Part shown: positions 34,801-43,315 of the stretch, piece after piece
Position numbering within the stretch: position 1 is the first letter of the stretch
Layout: each line of letters opens with the position of its first letter
Origin: Bryopsis sp. KO-2023
Lineage: Eukaryota; Chlorophyta; Ulvophyceae; Bryopsidales; Bryopsidaceae
Direction of reading: 5' to 3'
Length of the DNA stretch: 64,000 nt
Assembly: GCA_030272585.1 (NCBI GenBank)
Contig: BSYQ01000002.1
Location: 4,464,001 to 4,528,000 of the forward strand
Position numbers and translations under genes: made by a program
Notes under the pieces: model-generated
Told to the model about the DNA's origin: nothing
The model's input: only the letters and a program-made list of their open reading frames with translations
The model's database searches: none

Positions 34801-35126
34801 AAAGGTGACGAGCTTGGAGGGACATAAATGGCCAAAACCGAAAAATGAAAAGAATAAAAAATACACTTCAAAACTATCAACCAGTGAGAAGAATAAGTGG
34901 AATCCATAGAAACTTTCAAACCTTTCGATCGCTTAATGTACACTCCTACACCTCCACCTCGATCCGAAATAGAGCGCTCAATCCCAAAAAAACGTGTATT
35001 ACCAAAACATGGTAGAGAAGCTAAATTCCCAATATCAGACAGCGCAACAAAATGATTATTAGAAATCAACTGCAACAAATATGGCTCCTTATAAGATACA
35101 AAACCACGACAGTTCCAACATACCAA
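31893..35126 (-). CDS. LINE ORF2: endonuclease, reverse transcriptase and zinc knuckle
   Basis: An open frame of 1,077 codons without interruption. It starts with an APE-type endonuclease (VCWNCRGF at 2-9, LVGDFNSRIG near 134-142, SDHRPVRVSL near 237-246). The reverse transcriptase follows (FYRPIVLTSPLYKIFSY near 521, LDFRKAYDS near 592, GVLQGCPASPSLYSLY near 649, catalytic FADDT at 691-695). Near the C terminus is CRLCRSAVEDERHFLFEC, a CCHC knuckle like that of L1-type LINEs. No RNase H domain is seen. Its role is target-primed reverse transcription in the nucleus. The frame has no ATG before the endonuclease motifs (first Met at 75). It is in the same frame as ORF1, separated by one TAG (35156-35154), so it is probably made by read-through or reinitiation. 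Confidence 0.9.
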   Translation of the reverse strand: MVCWNCRGFVSYKEPYLLQLISNNHFVALSDIGNLASLPCFGNTRFFGIERSISDRGGGVGVYIKRSKGLKVSMDSTYSSHWLIVLKCIFYSFHFSVLAIYVPPSSSPFWDISLWDRFQEVLTAVSSSAPVILVGDFNSRIGKGNRFYGDSLDSSVFVPNRQNRDTCINRNGRLLLQLCESFQLVVLNGRARGDQSGGFTFENNRGDKSTIDFVIVSRSIWGLLPTLFIPTLVPFESDHRPVRVSLSNVPVGRVRSQKPRCFWNVAMSGFFRTSFSRHTPSLLRVFSSSMDLDSMADQILAAIRSSIPAFAWKMPSQRIFSRFQWFDSECYSLRARVWRAYRSDKHGSEYKQLRSNYQKLCSGKKSDFQKTYGDRLLGLYHSDRKAFFSHFRPKSLVEPDWVSMDDWVSFYSSLFSPKDHDSSWSLSSFFEHTSVQDTSILEHAITLEEVLGAIMRLRRHAAPGLDELPTALFKDAKDCLIGILAGFYQVCWDRKQFPRGWLTGILRPFYKGKGNRAVPEFYRPIVLTSPLYKIFSYILLGRMEVVDCRVGLRSDLQAGFHVDFSPNDHLFLFWLFWFHSKDQRLPFFILWLDFRKAYDSVQHRRLWETLYCFRFSKAYVERWQYLYEHSSFVIKASVGTSVPIPLRAGVLQGCPASPSLYSLYQEPLQDLLNSRIAAPSLGGETIPCMMFADDTGIPGHCWSGVKEVLQVLIEWEQYSGIGLNFSKTILMVFFQQLMSSSFHFHEHSIPISEDHTYLGIRLSSSSHHPFLSHIDYVLAQCRKAMGFVLSRLFALKIEDPKVAYNLFKVYVLGSIGYGFPIWGPFLTVSQWRLWEAIHLQFMRSILRLPRYTPKEVLYGELGCYPLELALWSQLCRYWNKLVGLSVDRLHGRLFCWGFDQYHASRSSWFGRILGFFRRFWPEKIFSSTTLVDISEFQRRYKAMHAEHVFGSSASRVISWYRHIKFSLRFERYLTTLKPTSLRVFFTRFRCGIHFLEVEVGRYNGVPRENRICRLCRSAVEDERHFLFECPFYSSFRSLHSDVFRWANPKDLFSRVPSGKLALVISKMASIRSAGLQS

Positions 35127-35153
35127 ATTTAACAGAGGATGATGGCTTGAATC

Positions 35154-35421
35154 CTAGCGAGAAGAAAAAGAAGTGGGAAAAAGTGAGGTATGCCATGTAT
35201 CCCCAGGAGACCAATCTTTCCATGTATCGCCTTCACCAGAAAATTGAAGACGATATCCAAAACGCCAACGAACCGTAAGACCAGCTTCTCGAGCACGCCG
35301 ATAAACATCGAGGGATTGTTTCCTGCGATTTTGTTGCGACGTAGTTAAATCTGCAAACCAATCAACCTTCCAAAAGTCCTCTGGAAGGCGACGATTCCCC
35401 GGTGGCTTGGTACTGTCTGAC
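35154..35421 (-). CDS. LINE ORF1, C-terminal part
   Basis: About 88 codons in one open frame, ending at the TAG at 35156-35154. It contains QQNRRKQSLDVYRRAREAGL and a Trp-rich tail (RWRFGYRLQFSGEGDTWKDW). This resembles the C-terminal domain after the RNA-recognition fold of L1-type ORF1 proteins. The rest of ORF1 lies at 52,544-53,348 on the far side of the chromovirus. The two halves are in register if one copy of the CTGAC duplication is counted. Confidence 0.7.
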
Positions 35422-35503
35422 TGATAGTGAAGCTTGTGGGTGACGCAATAGTGGTCGGCTGTGTTGGTTGGATTCGTGATAACTTGCTGGCTAACGCAAG
35501 TAT
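35422..35503 (-). repeat. 82-bp LTR stub of the chromovirus
   Basis: Identical to the first 82 bp (plus orientation) of the LTR at 52127-52543. It keeps the outer LTR end and the adjacent target duplication CTGAC, so what is missing is the inner part of the LTR. The upstream coiled-coil ORF runs straight into it. Confidence 0.85.
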
Positions 35504-36768
35504 TTCTCTGACGCAGTGATGGGGTTGCAAGCCTCCTCGATATCCTCCCGTGACAGGTTCACTTCGCTGGGTGCAGCATCCACTTTGTCCTGAGCAGCCG
35601 CCCTTAGTCTTCTGAGCTTAACCTTTTCTCGGAAAGCCCGAAGTGCTGCTTCTGTTGGAGCTAACTCCAACGGTGGATGGACCGCACGCTGAACCTCTGT
35701 CACCTGGCTTGGCCCTTCATCATTCCTTATTTCCCCGTCCTCCAGTTCAGAACTAGGACCTTCGAGCCTAGGAGGTGGACTGCCGAAGTCAATTTCTTCG
35801 TTAAAATCCAAGTCCAAAAGCTCCTCCTCTCTCATGTCGAATAAGTCCTCCCCCGGTGCTATTGCGGTAGCCTCATCTCCGGGAGTCTGAACTGTTGGCG
35901 CTGGTTGTGAGGGTGCTGGAGTCTTTAATGCGGCAGCCTTTAACTTGAGTAACAAGTTGGCTCTTGCTGCATCTCCAGGCATACGATCCCTCGGTGGCTC
36001 ACCACCTTCATCGTCACCGTCCTCTCGCCTTCTCTTTCCGTGTGGATCTTCATCCCTACACGGCGAGCTTGGGCGTTTGTTTTTCCCTTTCCCCTTGCCC
36101 TTGCTTGAGTCTTCCGCATCATCGTCCTTGGACGGTTCCAGATCAAGTGTTGCGTTTGACAACAGAACTTGGACTTGGCGATCCAGTTCTTCGCGTACCC
36201 GTGGTGCTGGTACCGGCGGGTTCAAACGCAGCATCTTGTCCGTTGTTTCGCTCTGCACTTGAAGTTTTTCAGAGCCGTCTCTGAGGGACTCTCCTAGCAA
36301 ATCGATCTGCAGCTCTTGTTCTGCCAATTCCTTCTTAAGGTTGTTGGCTGCTGCACTCCACGCGGTTGCTACAGCTCGCTGCAGCGTTTCCTCTACCGCG
36401 GTAAATCGATCCACCATTCCCCCGAGAGCTTGTTTACGGAGGTCATTCTCACGATGGTTAGCCATCATGTGAGATTGGAACCTTTGCTTTTTCAGCTTCA
36501 TGGCTTCCAATTTTTCTTCCAAGACCTTGGTCTTGTCCTCCGCTTCTTTCTTTTCCGCCTCCGCCTTTTCCTTGGCTTTCTCCGCTGCCTCCTTCGCAGC
36601 CTCAGCTGCTTTCGTCCGGTCACTCAACTCTGAGAGCTGCCGGGTTAAGGCCTCATTGTTCTGCAGCACTTCCTCTGCGGTCGACGTAAAGTGCTGCAGC
36701 TCCTCTTCTTTTTGAGCTACCTCCGCTTCCAACCTCGCAATAATTGCGGCGGGTGTATCGGCAGCCAT
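35491..36768 (-). CDS. Extra coiled-coil ORF downstream of chromovirus pol
   Basis: About 425 codons from the ATG at 36768 (MAADTPAAIIARLEAEVAQK). An Ala/Glu/Lys coiled coil follows. Then come an acidic/basic low-complexity stretch with a nuclear-localisation-like patch (KGKGKGKNKRPSS, GKRRRE) and a Leu/Asp/Glu-rich tail (MREEELLDLDFNEEIDFG). No zinc knuckle or enzyme motif. It lies where env or additional ORFs sit in some Ty3/gypsy elements, but it looks like a second Gag-type protein. A TATAAG-like motif lies about 125 bp upstream of its ATG on the same strand, so it may have its own transcript. It might alternatively come from another element joined here. Confidence 0.55.
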   Translation of the reverse strand: MAADTPAAIIARLEAEVAQKEEELQHFTSTAEEVLQNNEALTRQLSELSDRTKAAEAAKEAAEKAKEKAEAEKKEAEDKTKVLEEKLEAMKLKKQRFQSHMMANHRENDLRKQALGGMVDRFTAVEETLQRAVATAWSAAANNLKKELAEQELQIDLLGESLRDGSEKLQVQSETTDKMLRLNPPVPAPRVREELDRQVQVLLSNATLDLEPSKDDDAEDSSKGKGKGKNKRPSSPCRDEDPHGKRRREDGDDEGGEPPRDRMPGDAARANLLLKLKAAALKTPAPSQPAPTVQTPGDEATAIAPGEDLFDMREEELLDLDFNEEIDFGSPPPRLEGPSSELEDGEIRNDEGPSQVTEVQRAVHPPLELAPTEAALRAFREKVKLRRLRAAAQDKVDAAPSEVNLSREDIEEACNPITASEKYLR

Positions 36769-37217
36769 TATGTTTGTCGGAAAGAAAGATATAACAACGG
36801 TTTGTGCGTCTTTAGACTCTTTTTCACTCAGGAGCTCGCTCCGTTTACACAAACACTAGGGCAAAATGGTTCGAGGGCTGCGCTTATAAGGCTGGGTGAC
36901 TCGTACACTTTCCTCGTTGGGTTATTGGGGTGAGACACCAACGTTTCGCTCGGTTGGAGTCTCGTCAAGACCACCTCAACACGTCACTTGATAGGGGTTT
37001 TCTCGGAACAACCACACTATCTCGAATGTGACATCGTTCGCCCGGTTTCTAAAGTACTACTGAAGCTACACTTACTGCGCCAGCCAAATAACTTAGGCAC
37101 CTAACGCATTAAAGTTAAAGAGTTGGTTTGGAAGTCGACAGAGTTTTTCTAAGGTATCCTTTTTCGCGCCCCCTTGCAATAAGGAGTTCCACCTTAGCCA
37201 TCAAACACTCTGCTTCC

Positions 37218-40200
37218 CTATTCTCTTCCTTTCTGCAACTCTTTTCTTTCTTTCTCTTTAAATGCGCGAAGTATATCTGGTGCGTTAACCAGATTAGCTT
37301 CAGGTTCCCAAGTAGCGTCAAGTAGATCGTATCCTTTCCACAGCACTAGGTATTCACGATTGCGTTTACCTCTAGCCCTTAGGATATTTTCGACCTCATA
37401 CTCTACTTCGCTACCAATCAACTCTCCTTCTGGAGGTTGTATCTGCCTGCTGTTATCACTCGAGGCGTGATAACGCTTGAACTTAGAAACATGAAACACT
37501 GGGTGAATGAGCCATGTTTCCGGAAGTTGAACTCTGTAAGCCACCTTTGATATTTTCTCCACAATTTCAAAGGGACCCACAAAGCGACGGCGCAGTTTGG
37601 GACTCACTTTGTTCAAAGCAGCCAACGGAATAAAACGGCTTTTTATCAGGACTTTATCCCCTTTCTCAAAAGCAATATCTTTCCTCTTCTTGTTTGCACT
37701 CACACACATTCTGTGTTGTGCTCTAGAGTAATATGCTTTTGCGGTATCTAAGTCCTGTGCCATCCGTGCTACCATAGTCTTAACTGCTTCCACTTGAAAT
37801 TGCGTTGCCGTCCCACCAATGTTTGGTGTTTCTGGATGGTACCCATACATCAAATATGCAGGTGCGAACCCTGTGCTCGCATTCACTGCATTGTTTGCTG
37901 CAAACTCTGCTGTAGGTAAATACTCAACCCACTTATGGGGATACCTCTCAGCATATGGCCTTAAGAAATTTTCCAGAGTACGTATGGTAACCTCACTCTG
38001 CCCATCCGTCTGAGGGTGGTAAGCTGTACTCATACGAATCTCTGTACCCAGAGCTTTAAAAAGCGTCTGCCAGAACTTGCTGGTAAAGCGAGGGTCTCTA
38101 TCAGACACAATCACTTTAGGTAGGCCATGGTTGCGGTAAACATGTTCGATAAAAAGTTGGGCGTATCCTGCAGCGGTAATCTCTTTAGTACATGGGGCGA
38201 AATGCACAAACTTGGTAAGTCTATCGACAAAGACAGCTACAGCACTAAACCCATTGGATGCTGGTAGATCTGTCACCAAGTCAGTGGTAATCTGCTCCCA
38301 CTTCCGCTCAGGTATTGGCAGGGGTTGAAGTAAGCCCATAGGCTTCTGTGTGTCAGCCTTTATTTGTTGGCACACAGGGCATTCGCGCACAAATGCCTTC
38401 AACTCATTCATCCACCCCTTCCACCAATATCGCCGCGCGAGGATTTCTCCTGTTCGCGCTGGTCCTGTATGGCCTGCTGAAGGTGTCTCATGGCACTCCT
38501 TCATGATCTTATTGCGCTGGCCTTTAGGAACCACCACTTTCTCGACTAATCCTCTCTTTGGGACCGTCCAGAGTATTCCCTCTCTGAGGAAATATCCTTC
38601 AACTTCCTCGCCACTCTCAAGCTTCCGCAATATCTTCACCAAGGAGTTATCAGCTTGGAGGGCTTGTTTCCACTCGTCTTGGCTTGCTTGATGCACTTGC
38701 CAAGTGGAAATGTTCATCGCAGTTTCCACGGGCTTAGGAACACTGCGGGAGAGAGCATCTGCTAACACATTAGCCTTGCCTTTGATATAGGAGATCTTGG
38801 GGTTGATCGAAGTCAGGTACCCCGCCTCAAGCCATCTTGCTTGGGTTCTAGAAAGGTTCCTCTGCGACAGAATATGCGTCAGAGGTTGGTGGTCAGTGAA
38901 CACTGTTACTCCACCCGCACAACCTTCTAGATAATGTCTCCACTGCACCATCGCATAACATATTGCACACAACTCTTTGTCGTATGGTGCATAGTTAAGC
39001 TCGGCAGGCTTGAATCTACGTGAGAGGTAAGCTATTGGCTGCAGCCCCTCTCCGTGATCCTGTGTTAACACGGCACCGATGGCCTCATTCGACGCATCAG
39101 TGATCACAGTGTAAGGCAGTGACGCATCTGGAAAAATAAGGACGGGAGCTTGACTTAAACGCTTTTTCAGTTCATTGAATGCGCCACGCTCAACCTGTCC
39201 CCATCTCCAGGGATGGTCTTTTTTCACTAAGTCATGGAGTGGTCCAGCAACATGTGCAAACTGAGGAATGAATTTCCTGTAGTATGAAACCATTCCAAGG
39301 AAACTACGTACATCACTAACACTCTGTAGTTCCTTCCACTCCTTCACTGCCTTCACTTTTTGTTCCTGTGGTTTTAACCCGCTTCCGCTAATGCGGTAGC
39401 CAAGATAGTCTACTGTTGCGACAGCCAGCTCACTTTTACTTGCCTTAGCAAAAAGCTGATATTCTGCTAGTCGCGACAGGACTTTCTCTAAGTGTTCGGC
39501 ATGCTGTTCCATGTTTTCAGAGAAGATGAGTATGTCATCGATAAAGACAACAACAAAATCATCTAAAAACTCTGCGAGTAGGTCTTGCACTAGAGTTTGG
39601 AATTGCGCTGGGCAATTGGTTAGCCCAAAAGGCGCTACCAAAAACTCAAAGTGACCGTATCTCGTGCGGAACGCTGTTTTATCTGTATCAGATGGCCTTA
39701 CTGGAAATTGCCAATAGCCTGATCGCAGATCTAACTTCGAGAACACTTTGGCTTTGAACACTCTATCCATCAATTCTTCTGGCAGGGGTAAAGGATATCG
39801 GTTTTTCACCGTCACCTTATTGATCCACCTGTAATCCACACACATCCTTAAGCCTCCATCCTTTTTCGGTACAAATAGGATTGGCGCGCCCCAAGGGGAC
39901 TCGGATGGTTTGATTTTCTTCTGTTCCAGAAGGTAGTCCACTTGTGCTTTCACTTCATCCAGCTCTGCTGGTGAAAGCTTGTATATTGGACGATGGATAG
40001 GTGTTGGATCCTCCAGGTCTATCTTAAACTCATGACCTTTTCTCTTCGGAGGGATCCCTGGGGGTAAATCACGAGGGAACACACCACGGTGTGTTTCTAC
40101 CACCTTTTTAATTTCGGCAGGGGTGTCTGAACGAATAAGTTTACCAATCTCATCCTCAGTGTTGAATGGCTGTGTTCGCTCTATTGCGTCAGGCAATTCA

Positions 40201-40958
40201 TGTTGGCCTAAAGCTTTCTCTTCAGATTCTTGCACTACAACCATGAATGCTGTCTCTGTTTTGAGATGACGCATCATTCTCTTAGCTGAACACTCAGTCA
40301 CTGGCACTTCTTGCAGTATCGACTGTACTTTTCGTTCAGGTTCAATACTCTCTTGGGTTGGATGACGCAACGGGAGATGAAACACTTGGCTGTTTTTGCA
40401 AACTGAAATCTCATTTTGCTGAAAGTCTATGCGGGGGTTTTCTTTCTGCAACCAAGGCATGCCCAATATTAGGTCATAACCAAGGTCTGGGAACAGATCC
40501 GCTTTCATTTTGCACTTCAGCCCTCCTATCTTTACTCGGAGGTTGTTACAGCTGCCAGCCAGTTCTTTAATATCTCCGTTTGCCAACATTGCTCTCTTTG
40601 AGCTTGGTGTAATCGACAACCCGAGATCACGCGCTACCTTATCATTGATATAGTTTGCGGTACTTCCACAATCAATGAATGCATAAAGGTCCGTGGTCTT
40701 GATCCGTGCTTTTACTTCGTACCCTCTCACAGGCACTTCTTGAATTTTTAACAGAGGGCATGTGTCACCCTTGGTTGACGAAGTTGATCGAACTTCTGAC
40801 ACATTAACTCGCTCTGTGGTAGACCGCTGGGTTGTTTCTGACCCACTATCGTCTACGTCTGCAGGCAGGGACTCCTGTAGACTACTCTGTGACTCCAATG
40901 AGCCCACAGATTCACTAACAGAGGGAAGAGATGCAGATGACGCATGAGGCGCGTCCAT
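37218..40958 (-). CDS. Chromovirus Pol polyprotein
   Basis: A continuous frame of 1,246 codons, longer if the open frame upstream of the first Met is used. Domains in order: aspartic protease (FIDCGST near 95), reverse transcriptase (catalytic FIDDIL at 472-477, LDLRSGYW near 409), RNase H (ITDAS at 619-623), integrase zinc finger (HHCC, about 822-863) and DDE core (VSDRDPRF near 951, HPQTDGQSE near 981). A C-terminal chromodomain follows (YEVENILRARGKRNREYLVLWKGY, then TWEPEANL). The chromodomain marks the chromovirus branch and is thought to steer integration to particular chromatin. Pol is in a different frame from the end of gag, as in relatives that use frameshifting. This fossil looks whole in this part. 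Confidence 0.95.
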   Translation of the reverse strand: MDAPHASSASLPSVSESVGSLESQSSLQESLPADVDDSGSETTQRSTTERVNVSEVRSTSSTKGDTCPLLKIQEVPVRGYEVKARIKTTDLYAFIDCGSTANYINDKVARDLGLSITPSSKRAMLANGDIKELAGSCNNLRVKIGGLKCKMKADLFPDLGYDLILGMPWLQKENPRIDFQQNEISVCKNSQVFHLPLRHPTQESIEPERKVQSILQEVPVTECSAKRMMRHLKTETAFMVVVQESEEKALGQHELPDAIERTQPFNTEDEIGKLIRSDTPAEIKKVVETHRGVFPRDLPPGIPPKRKGHEFKIDLEDPTPIHRPIYKLSPAELDEVKAQVDYLLEQKKIKPSESPWGAPILFVPKKDGGLRMCVDYRWINKVTVKNRYPLPLPEELMDRVFKAKVFSKLDLRSGYWQFPVRPSDTDKTAFRTRYGHFEFLVAPFGLTNCPAQFQTLVQDLLAEFLDDFVVVFIDDILIFSENMEQHAEHLEKVLSRLAEYQLFAKASKSELAVATVDYLGYRISGSGLKPQEQKVKAVKEWKELQSVSDVRSFLGMVSYYRKFIPQFAHVAGPLHDLVKKDHPWRWGQVERGAFNELKKRLSQAPVLIFPDASLPYTVITDASNEAIGAVLTQDHGEGLQPIAYLSRRFKPAELNYAPYDKELCAICYAMVQWRHYLEGCAGGVTVFTDHQPLTHILSQRNLSRTQARWLEAGYLTSINPKISYIKGKANVLADALSRSVPKPVETAMNISTWQVHQASQDEWKQALQADNSLVKILRKLESGEEVEGYFLREGILWTVPKRGLVEKVVVPKGQRNKIMKECHETPSAGHTGPARTGEILARRYWWKGWMNELKAFVRECPVCQQIKADTQKPMGLLQPLPIPERKWEQITTDLVTDLPASNGFSAVAVFVDRLTKFVHFAPCTKEITAAGYAQLFIEHVYRNHGLPKVIVSDRDPRFTSKFWQTLFKALGTEIRMSTAYHPQTDGQSEVTIRTLENFLRPYAERYPHKWVEYLPTAEFAANNAVNASTGFAPAYLMYGYHPETPNIGGTATQFQVEAVKTMVARMAQDLDTAKAYYSRAQHRMCVSANKKRKDIAFEKGDKVLIKSRFIPLAALNKVSPKLRRRFVGPFEIVEKISKVAYRVQLPETWLIHPVFHVSKFKRYHASSDNSRQIQPPEGELIGSEVEYEVENILRARGKRNREYLVLWKGYDLLDATWEPEANLVNAPDILRAFKEKERKELQKGRE

Positions 40959-41215
40959 CTCATCTGGTGTGCTTTCCTTCTGTTCATTTTTCCAATCGCA
41001 GTTGTCATGTGCCGATTGGGTAGATGTGGAGAGTGTCTCTGTTCTCTCTTCACGCGGTGTACTAGTCCGCTCCTCAGGTTTTCCGCTGTGAGTACTTTTA
41101 ACCTTTTTCGAGGCACCTACTTTTGATCTATGCTTCCTACGCCGCCTACGAACTCTGTTTCGCTTACGACGTTTGCGTCGGCCAGGCTCAGACGAAGCAG
41201 TTTCCTGCCTGGCGG

Positions 41216-41941
41216 TCAGTTTAACATTTTTTTTACATCGGGGAGGTTTTTCACCTCCTCCAATCTAGGACATTGCCTCACAGGATGACCCTTCTTTCCA
41301 CAAAGATAACAATTATATCCCCCTCCCCCCTGGGGGTTCTGTCTTCCTTGATTGGCTTGTCCTCTTCCACGGTTACCACCACCGCGTCCACGTCCACCAC
41401 CACCACGTCCTCCTCCTCGTCCTTGTTGCTGTTGCTGCTGCTGTTGCACTCCTGCGGCAGCTTGTGGTGGTGCTTGGGCTGGTGGTGTAGGGTTCTGCTG
41501 CTGCTGACCCTGATTCTGGCCTTTCTTCTTTCTTCCACCACGCCAGACTCCTTTCTTTTTCTGATTGGTCTGCCCTCCTTGGCCTTGTGTTCCAACTCCA
41601 AGGGCTTCCAATCGTTCGGCGGATATGATGGCGGCCTCGACATCTCGAGGTACCGTTGCTGCGACTAACTTCTGAACTTCACTTTTAAGTCCATCCACGA
41701 AGAGCAAATACTGGTGATCCTCTTCGAGGTCTGGAATCCTCAAGACTAACCGCTGAAACTCTTTAACGAACTGTTTCACGGTTCCAGTCTGCTTGAGTTT
41801 ATGGAGGTCACGCCACGCTTCATCTCGATCACTAGAGAATTCGAAAGCTGTAGCTAAGCCATCCATGAAGTCCATCCAGTCACGGAAGGGTGGTCTTTCA
41901 CCTCGGTGAATTTTCAACTCTTGCATTGTTAACCAATCCGA
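41216..41941 (-). CDS. Chromovirus Gag, C-terminal part with zinc knuckle
   Basis: This segment holds the later Gag region: WMDFMDGLATAFEFSSDRDE with the retrotrans_gag-like capsid pattern, then a Gln/Pro and Gly/Arg-rich stretch, then CYLCGKKGHPVRQC, a CCHC nucleocapsid knuckle. Its upstream part is cut off by the nested LTR element and continues at 50,056-51,981. Confidence 0.8.
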   Translation of the reverse strand, partial: SDWLTMQELKIHRGERPPFRDWMDFMDGLATAFEFSSDRDEAWRDLHKLKQTGTVKQFVKEFQRLVLRIPDLEEDHQYLLFVDGLKSEVQKLVAATVPRDVEAAIISAERLEALGVGTQGQGGQTNQKKKGVWRGGRKKKGQNQGQQQQNPTPPAQAPPQAAAGVQQQQQQQQGRGGGRGGGGRGRGGGNRGRGQANQGRQNPQGGGGYNCYLCGKKGHPVRQCPRLEEVKNLPDVKKMLN

Positions 41942-41946
41942 GGCAG
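41942..41946. repeat. Target duplication GGCAG of the nested element (left copy)
   Basis: GGCAG precedes the TG of the left LTR here and follows the CA of the right LTR at 50056-50060. This gives a 5-bp target duplication in the chromovirus gag. Confidence 0.85.
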
Positions 41947-42155
41947 TGATAGTGATTTGAGACGAAATGACTGGTCTGGGAGCGTTGAGGTGACTTGTAT
42001 CATTAGTGTGACTCGTGATAGCCCTAGGGTACTATTTAAGGGACACGTAGTTAGACACTGGTTGGGTTGTTGTTTTGGTTGGATTCGCTGTTGTAGGGGA
42101 ACGCTCCCAGGGGGAGTATGTAGAAAATTTATTTCCACCACACACCCCACTATCA
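41947..42155 (+). repeat. Left LTR (209 bp) of the nested element
   Basis: Starts TGATAGTG and ends CACTATCA. No differences from the right copy at 49847-50055 by eye. Confidence 0.9.
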
Positions 42156-42157
42156 AT

Positions 42158-42169
42158 TGGTTTCGGAGC
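42158..42169 (+). promoter_or_regulatory. Primer-binding site of the nested element
   Basis: TGGTTTCGGAGC lies two bases after the left LTR. The same 12-mer serves the chromovirus and the gag-only element. Confidence 0.75.
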
Positions 42170-42864
42170 TGGGGTCGATCGACGTCGCTCCTCAAGAGGT
42201 CGTGGTGGTCGAAAACGAAACGGGAGTGAAAAAAAAAATGATAGAAAGATCGATTTTGAAAAGATCTGGGCGAAAAAATCTGTCGACAGGGAGGAGGTTG
42301 TTTTTCCAGGGGTATTCCTGAAGTAGGCCAGGCGAAACCAAGGCGAGAGGGTTCCCAACGGGTTCCCAACGTCGCGGAAAGAAGAGGGCCGAAAATTTTC
42401 GACGTGAAAAGTTGGGCGATAGAGATCCCAGGTCGATGAAAAGATCGACAGGTCGAAAAACCCTCGATCTCGAAACGAAAAGAGTCGACAAGGGGAGGAA
42501 AAGAGACAGAAAGAGAAAAGAGGACCTCTGTCTGTTTTCTTGAGGAGAGTAGACCTGGAAATTTAAGCCCCTGGAGCTAGATTTCACAGGAACCTCCAGA
42601 AAGGCTTTTTAAGGGTTTTTAAAAGCCCAAAACTAAGCCTTACCTCCACCTAAGTCTGAGGACTTGCTAGGCGAAAAAGCCTAAGCTTTGTCGACCAAAT
42701 TCGCCTAAGTCGCCAAGTTCTGCGCCAACTATAGAAGACTATAGAAAACTGCGCCAGGAACTGTCGACATGACTCATTTGGTCACTCCAGAAAGTGTGAC
42801 CCACAGAGAAACGCGCTGCAAGTCGAAAAATCTAACTGCCAGAGCGCGCGGCACGTTAACTTTA

Positions 42865-43140
42865 GCGTGAAAACGACCAAGGCAATGGCTGCCGCAATTG
42901 TGAAAAGGTCGGCGTGAAAACGACTAAGGGAACGGCTGGCGCAATTGTGAAAAGTTCGTCCACAGAAATGTGGTAAAAGCCGAACTGCGCCAACCTGTTG
43001 TTTTAAAGGTTGTCTCCACAGAAGTGTGGAAGGAGAACTGCGCCAACCAAATTTCAAAGGGTTCCACAGAAATGTGGTTGAAAAGAATTGCGCCACCCTA
43101 TGGTTGCAGCAGCAAAGGTCGTCTTCACAGAAATTTGTGA
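42865..43140 (+). repeat. Leader repeats: paired 46-bp units and four small hairpins
   Basis: Two copies starting GCGTGAAAACGAC (42865-42910, 42912-42957) are followed by four units of about 50-57 bp. Each unit carries a hairpin: CCACA-GAAA-TGTGG (42960-42973), TCCACA-GAAG-TGTGGA (43015-43030), CCACA-GAAA-TGTGG (43064-43077) and TCACA-GAAATT-TGTGA (43125-43140). The stems stay paired although bases differ. Most hairpins are followed by CTGCGCCAAC or a variant. The place, about 0.8 kb after the LTR, would suit an RNA packaging signal; that role is inference. Confidence 0.65.
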
Positions 43141-43315
43141 TAGGCGAAACTCGCAACTCCTAAGGCAGAGAGGTATATATAAATGCGCTACTCTCATTTA
43201 TGTCTCGCGCAACGAAGACGAAACGCGCCAGGACATTCAAGGAAACGTGGAAAAAGCGTTCAAGTCGATAAACTTGCTTGGGATAACGCAAGCGCCAGGA
43301 AGCGAGAAGGTATAG

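Larger units (their letters stand above)
31766..35421 (-). mobile_element. LINE, 3' portion (end of ORF1, ORF2, 3' end)
   Basis: This is the downstream part of a minus-strand non-LTR retrotransposon whose upstream part is at 52,544-53,440. Its outer ends are defined by a 12-bp target duplication TCCGAGTTACCA (31754-31765 and 53441-53452). The 3' end, in element orientation, is a short untranslated stretch of about 127 bp ending GATTATGAGTAGA, with no long poly-A. The element was cut in two by the chromovirus, which duplicated CTGAC (35417-35421 and 52544-52548). Confidence 0.85.
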
